DNA of 7,935 bases, from NCBI GenBank assembly GCA_022361135.1, contig JAKSBM010000672.1:1-7935 (forward strand), read 5' to 3'. The notes beneath the pieces were generated by a model. It was not told the DNA's origin. It saw nothing but the letters and a program-made list of their open reading frames with translations, and ran no database searches. This document shows, piece after piece, positions 6,298-7,935 of this stretch. The DNA comes from Desulfobacterales bacterium (lineage in GTDB: Bacteria > Desulfobacterota > Desulfobacteria > Desulfobacterales > Desulfobacteraceae). The translations under genes were made by a program, and so were the position numbers. Each line of letters opens with the position of its first letter. Position 1 is the first letter of the stretch.

Positions 6298-7053
6298 ATG
6301 GGAATCTCCCTGGGATTGCTGGTAGCGATTTTTTTCATTGCCCTGGTCCTCACCATGTTGGGATTGGGCGGGGGGCTGATTTTTACCCCCCTGTTTTTAA
6401 TTTTAGGGTATGCCAAAACCGATGCGGCATCGGTCTCTCTCTTTTTAAATTTCACGGCAGCCGCCTCTGCCGCCTATACCTATGCCCGGAAGGGGATGGT
6501 GGATTTTTCCCTTTCTGTTCCCCTCATCGTATCCTCCTGTCTTCTGGCTCCCCTGGGCGCCCTGGTGAACCTCCACATTGATGTTAAACCCTTCATGGTG
6601 GCCTTGATCATTGTATTGATCCTGGCTGGATGGCGCATGCTCACCACCCCGCCGCCCCCGGGGGATTACCAGTCCGTGGATGGGAAAACCAAGCTCATCC
6701 TGGGGTCGGCCATCGGTTCCCTCATCGGATTCACCGGCGGCATGCTGGGCATCGGGGGCGGGGTTTTCATCGTGCCCCTGCTCATTTACGGGGTGAAAAC
6801 CCCCACCAAGGTGGCGGCGGCTTCTTCGGCCTTCATCGTCTGCTTTTCCTCCCTGGCCGGTTTTTTCAGTTACGCCGGTGCCGGTGCCGTGGACTGGGGC
6901 TTTCTGGTGCCTGCAGCCCTGGTTTGTTTTGTGGGGGGGCAGGCCGGATCCCGGATCATGAGCGGGGGTTTTAAAAGTAAGAACATCAGACGCTTGTTCA
7001 GTCTGGTTTTATTTTTGCTTTGCCTCAAGTTGATCTGGCAGTTTATTTTGTAA
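6298..7053 (+). CDS. TauE/SafE (sulfite exporter) family membrane permease
   Basis: This 251-aa integral membrane protein has about eight hydrophobic segments and the internal two-fold repeat typical of TauE/SafE. The first glycine-rich motif is GLGGGLIFTPLFLILG (22-37) and the matching one is GMLGIGGGVFIVPLLIYG (148-165), each at the start of a half. Known members move sulfite, sulfoacetate or other organosulfur anions across the inner membrane; many are uncharacterised, so the substrate is unknown. A central loop (TTPPPPGDYQSVDGKTK, 116-132) links the halves and is likely cytoplasmic. Length is normal and no residue is obviously missing. The start has a purine-rich AAGGAAGGTGG ribosome site (6284-6294) just upstream and a near-consensus promoter at 6191-6219, so it is probably transcribed on its own. 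No sulfur-metabolism genes lie beside it, so context does not help with substrate. Confidence 0.92.
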   Translation: MGISLGLLVAIFFIALVLTMLGLGGGLIFTPLFLILGYAKTDAASVSLFLNFTAAASAAYTYARKGMVDFSLSVPLIVSSCLLAPLGALVNLHIDVKPFMVALIIVLILAGWRMLTTPPPPGDYQSVDGKTKLILGSAIGSLIGFTGGMLGIGGGVFIVPLLIYGVKTPTKVAAASSAFIVCFSSLAGFFSYAGAGAVDWGFLVPAALVCFVGGQAGSRIMSGGFKSKNIRRLFSLVLFLLCLKLIWQFIL

Positions 7054-7071
7054 TAATTTTAGGCCTTAAGC

Positions 7072-7100
7072 TTAATTTGTTGAATGGTTTGTGGTATAAG
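7072..7100 (+). promoter_or_regulatory. Possible promoter for epd
   Basis: TATAAG (7095-7100) matches the -10 consensus at five of six bases. Seventeen nt upstream is TTAATT (7072-7077), a poor -35 with three of six. Transcription would start near 7107, immediately before the inverted repeat at 7112-7150. The weak -35 would fit an activated or otherwise regulated promoter, or the call may be wrong. Confidence 0.35.
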
Positions 7101-7111
7101 CAAACTTTTGG

Positions 7112-7150
7112 TTTTATTTCAATCTCTTAGGTGGAGATTGAAAGGTAAAA
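7112..7150 (+). promoter_or_regulatory. Inverted repeat in the epd leader (RNA hairpin or operator)
   Basis: TTTCAATCTC (7117-7126) and GAGATTGAAA (7134-7143) are exact complements around a 7-nt loop TTAGGTG. TTTTA (7112-7116) and TAAAA (7146-7150) extend the stem to 15 bp across a GG bulge. It lies at the predicted 5' end of the epd transcript and has no T tract after it on either strand, so it is not a standard terminator. It may be an mRNA-stabilising or regulatory hairpin, or a DNA operator just downstream of the start site. Confidence 0.6.
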
Positions 7151-7208
7151 TGGACAGGGCCGGGGGCATTGCCCGCATCCGGCTGAAAGCGGTTAATGGA
7201 AAGAAACG

Positions 7209-7935
7209 ATGCGGTACAATATTGCAATAAATGGATACGGCAGGATCGGTCGGTGCGTGGCGCGGGCCCTGTATGAATCACCCCAATACTCCGAGCAGCT
7301 TCGGCTGGTGGCCATCAATGAGGTGGCCTGTGCCGATACCCTCTATCACCTCACCCGGTTTGATTCCACCCATGGCCGTTTTCCGGTTCCCGTGGTCAAG
7401 GACGGCCGGGACATGGTCATTGCCGATCTGGACCGGGTCAAACTCTTCCAGGAAAAGAACATTGTCAACCTGCCCTGGAAGGACCTGGAGGTGGATGTGG
7501 TCCTGGATTGCACCGGGATTTACAACGACCGGGAGGCTGCCGATCTCCACATGCTCTCCGGGGCCGGCAAGGTGATCTATTCCCATCCGGCCAAGGATGA
7601 AATGGACGCCACCATTGTATACGGCATCAACCATGATTTGCTCAAGCCCGAGCACACCATCATTTCCAATGCCTCCTGCACCACCAATTGCCTGGTGCCC
7701 ATCCTGGACATCATCCACGGGGAACTGGGCATTGAATGGGGCTCCACCACCACCATCCATTCGGCCATGAACGACCAGCCCGTCATCGACGCCTATAATA
7801 AGGATTTGCGCAAAACCCGTTCGGCCATCCAGTCCATCATCCCCGTGTCCACCTCACTGGACAGGGGAATCTCCCGAATCCTGCCGGAGATGGCCGGTAG
7901 GTTTGAAACCCTTGCCATCCGGTTGCCCACCACCA
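7209..7935 (+). CDS. epd: Erythrose-4-phosphate / glyceraldehyde-3-phosphate dehydrogenase, Epd type (partial, 3' end outside window)
   Basis: This is an NAD-dependent aldehyde dehydrogenase of the GAPDH superfamily. The first 242 residues are visible, about 70% of the usual length of around 340. The Rossmann motif INGYGRIGR is at 7-15, with AINE (35-38) where GAPDH usually has IND. The active site SNASCTTNC has C157, and the partner H184 lies in HSAMNDQPVIDAY. SHPAKD (125-130) replaces the SAP of typical GAPDH, and HSAM replaces HSYT. These features, with LPW, VDVVLDCTG and IIPVSTSL, resemble E. coli Epd more than GapA. In E. coli, Epd oxidises erythrose 4-phosphate for pyridoxal phosphate synthesis; outside gammaproteobacteria such proteins may act as GAPDH instead, so the substrate is uncertain. 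The start has a weak GGAAAG site (7198-7203). A 26-codon open frame (7150-7230) overlaps the start and is probably not real. Confidence 0.88.
   Translation, partial: MRYNIAINGYGRIGRCVARALYESPQYSEQLRLVAINEVACADTLYHLTRFDSTHGRFPVPVVKDGRDMVIADLDRVKLFQEKNIVNLPWKDLEVDVVLDCTGIYNDREAADLHMLSGAGKVIYSHPAKDEMDATIVYGINHDLLKPEHTIISNASCTTNCLVPILDIIHGELGIEWGSTTTIHSAMNDQPVIDAYNKDLRKTRSAIQSIIPVSTSLDRGISRILPEMAGRFETLAIRLPTT

Larger units (their letters stand above)
7054..7208 (+). other. Leader and intergenic region before epd
   Basis: This 155-nt gap holds a palindrome TTAAGCTTAA (7066-7075), a possible promoter (7072-7100), a strong inverted repeat (7112-7150) and a second GC-rich hairpin candidate (7159-7183: GCCGG...CCGGC enclosing GGGC-ATT-GCCC, with a GCAT bulge). 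No intrinsic terminator for the transporter gene is seen. Confidence 0.5.

Noticed and set aside
7117..7145. Resemblance of GATTGAAAGG to the 3' end of some CRISPR repeats
   Set aside because: Only one copy is present, with no spacer-repeat array and no cas gene. The sequence is better explained as one arm of the epd leader inverted repeat.
7150..7230. A 26-codon open frame with an AAAGG site, overlapping the epd start
   Set aside because: It has no run of regulatory codons, no terminator/antiterminator pair follows it, and it overlaps the epd start out of frame. A leader peptide is possible but unsupported.

Overview
The window suggests a GC-rich Gram-negative bacterium. It encodes a prepilin peptidase, a lipobox lipoprotein, an E. 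coli-type DNA polymerase II, an HD-GYP protein and an Epd-type dehydrogenase. Codon use leans to GGG, CCC and GGC/GCC. A deltaproteobacterial (Desulfobacterota) host is my best guess from this mix of proteins, but nothing in the window proves it.

Layout: 1-199 is unassigned and may hold the tail of an upstream gene. A type IV prepilin peptidase (200-994, +) is followed after 136 nt by a complete family B DNA polymerase II, polB (1131-3533, +). Ninety nt later comes a 69-aa zinc-ribbon protein (3624-3833, +). A convergent intergenic region with two GC-rich inverted repeats separates these from a minus-strand pair: a 6-TM/HAMP/HD-GYP cyclic-di-GMP phosphodiesterase-like protein (4512-6089, -) and, 10 nt downstream of it, a small unknown lipoprotein (3986-4501, -). 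A compact divergent promoter region (6090-6297) separates this operon from a TauE/SafE-family membrane transporter (6298-7053, +). The window ends inside an Epd/GAPDH-family dehydrogenase (7209 to beyond 7935, +), whose leader carries a strong inverted repeat.

How the genes relate: this looks like ordinary chromosomal housekeeping and accessory DNA, not one dedicated system. The plausible functional units are polB with the zinc-ribbon protein (same strand, possibly co-transcribed) and the HD-GYP/lipoprotein operon (envelope-linked c-di-GMP signalling). No mobile element, CRISPR array, RNA gene or defence cassette is visible. The most interesting signals are regulatory. One is a perfect 7-bp-arm palindrome that fills the spacer of the predicted HD-GYP promoter. 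The other is a 10-bp perfect (15-bp with a bulge) hairpin or operator at the predicted 5' end of the epd transcript.
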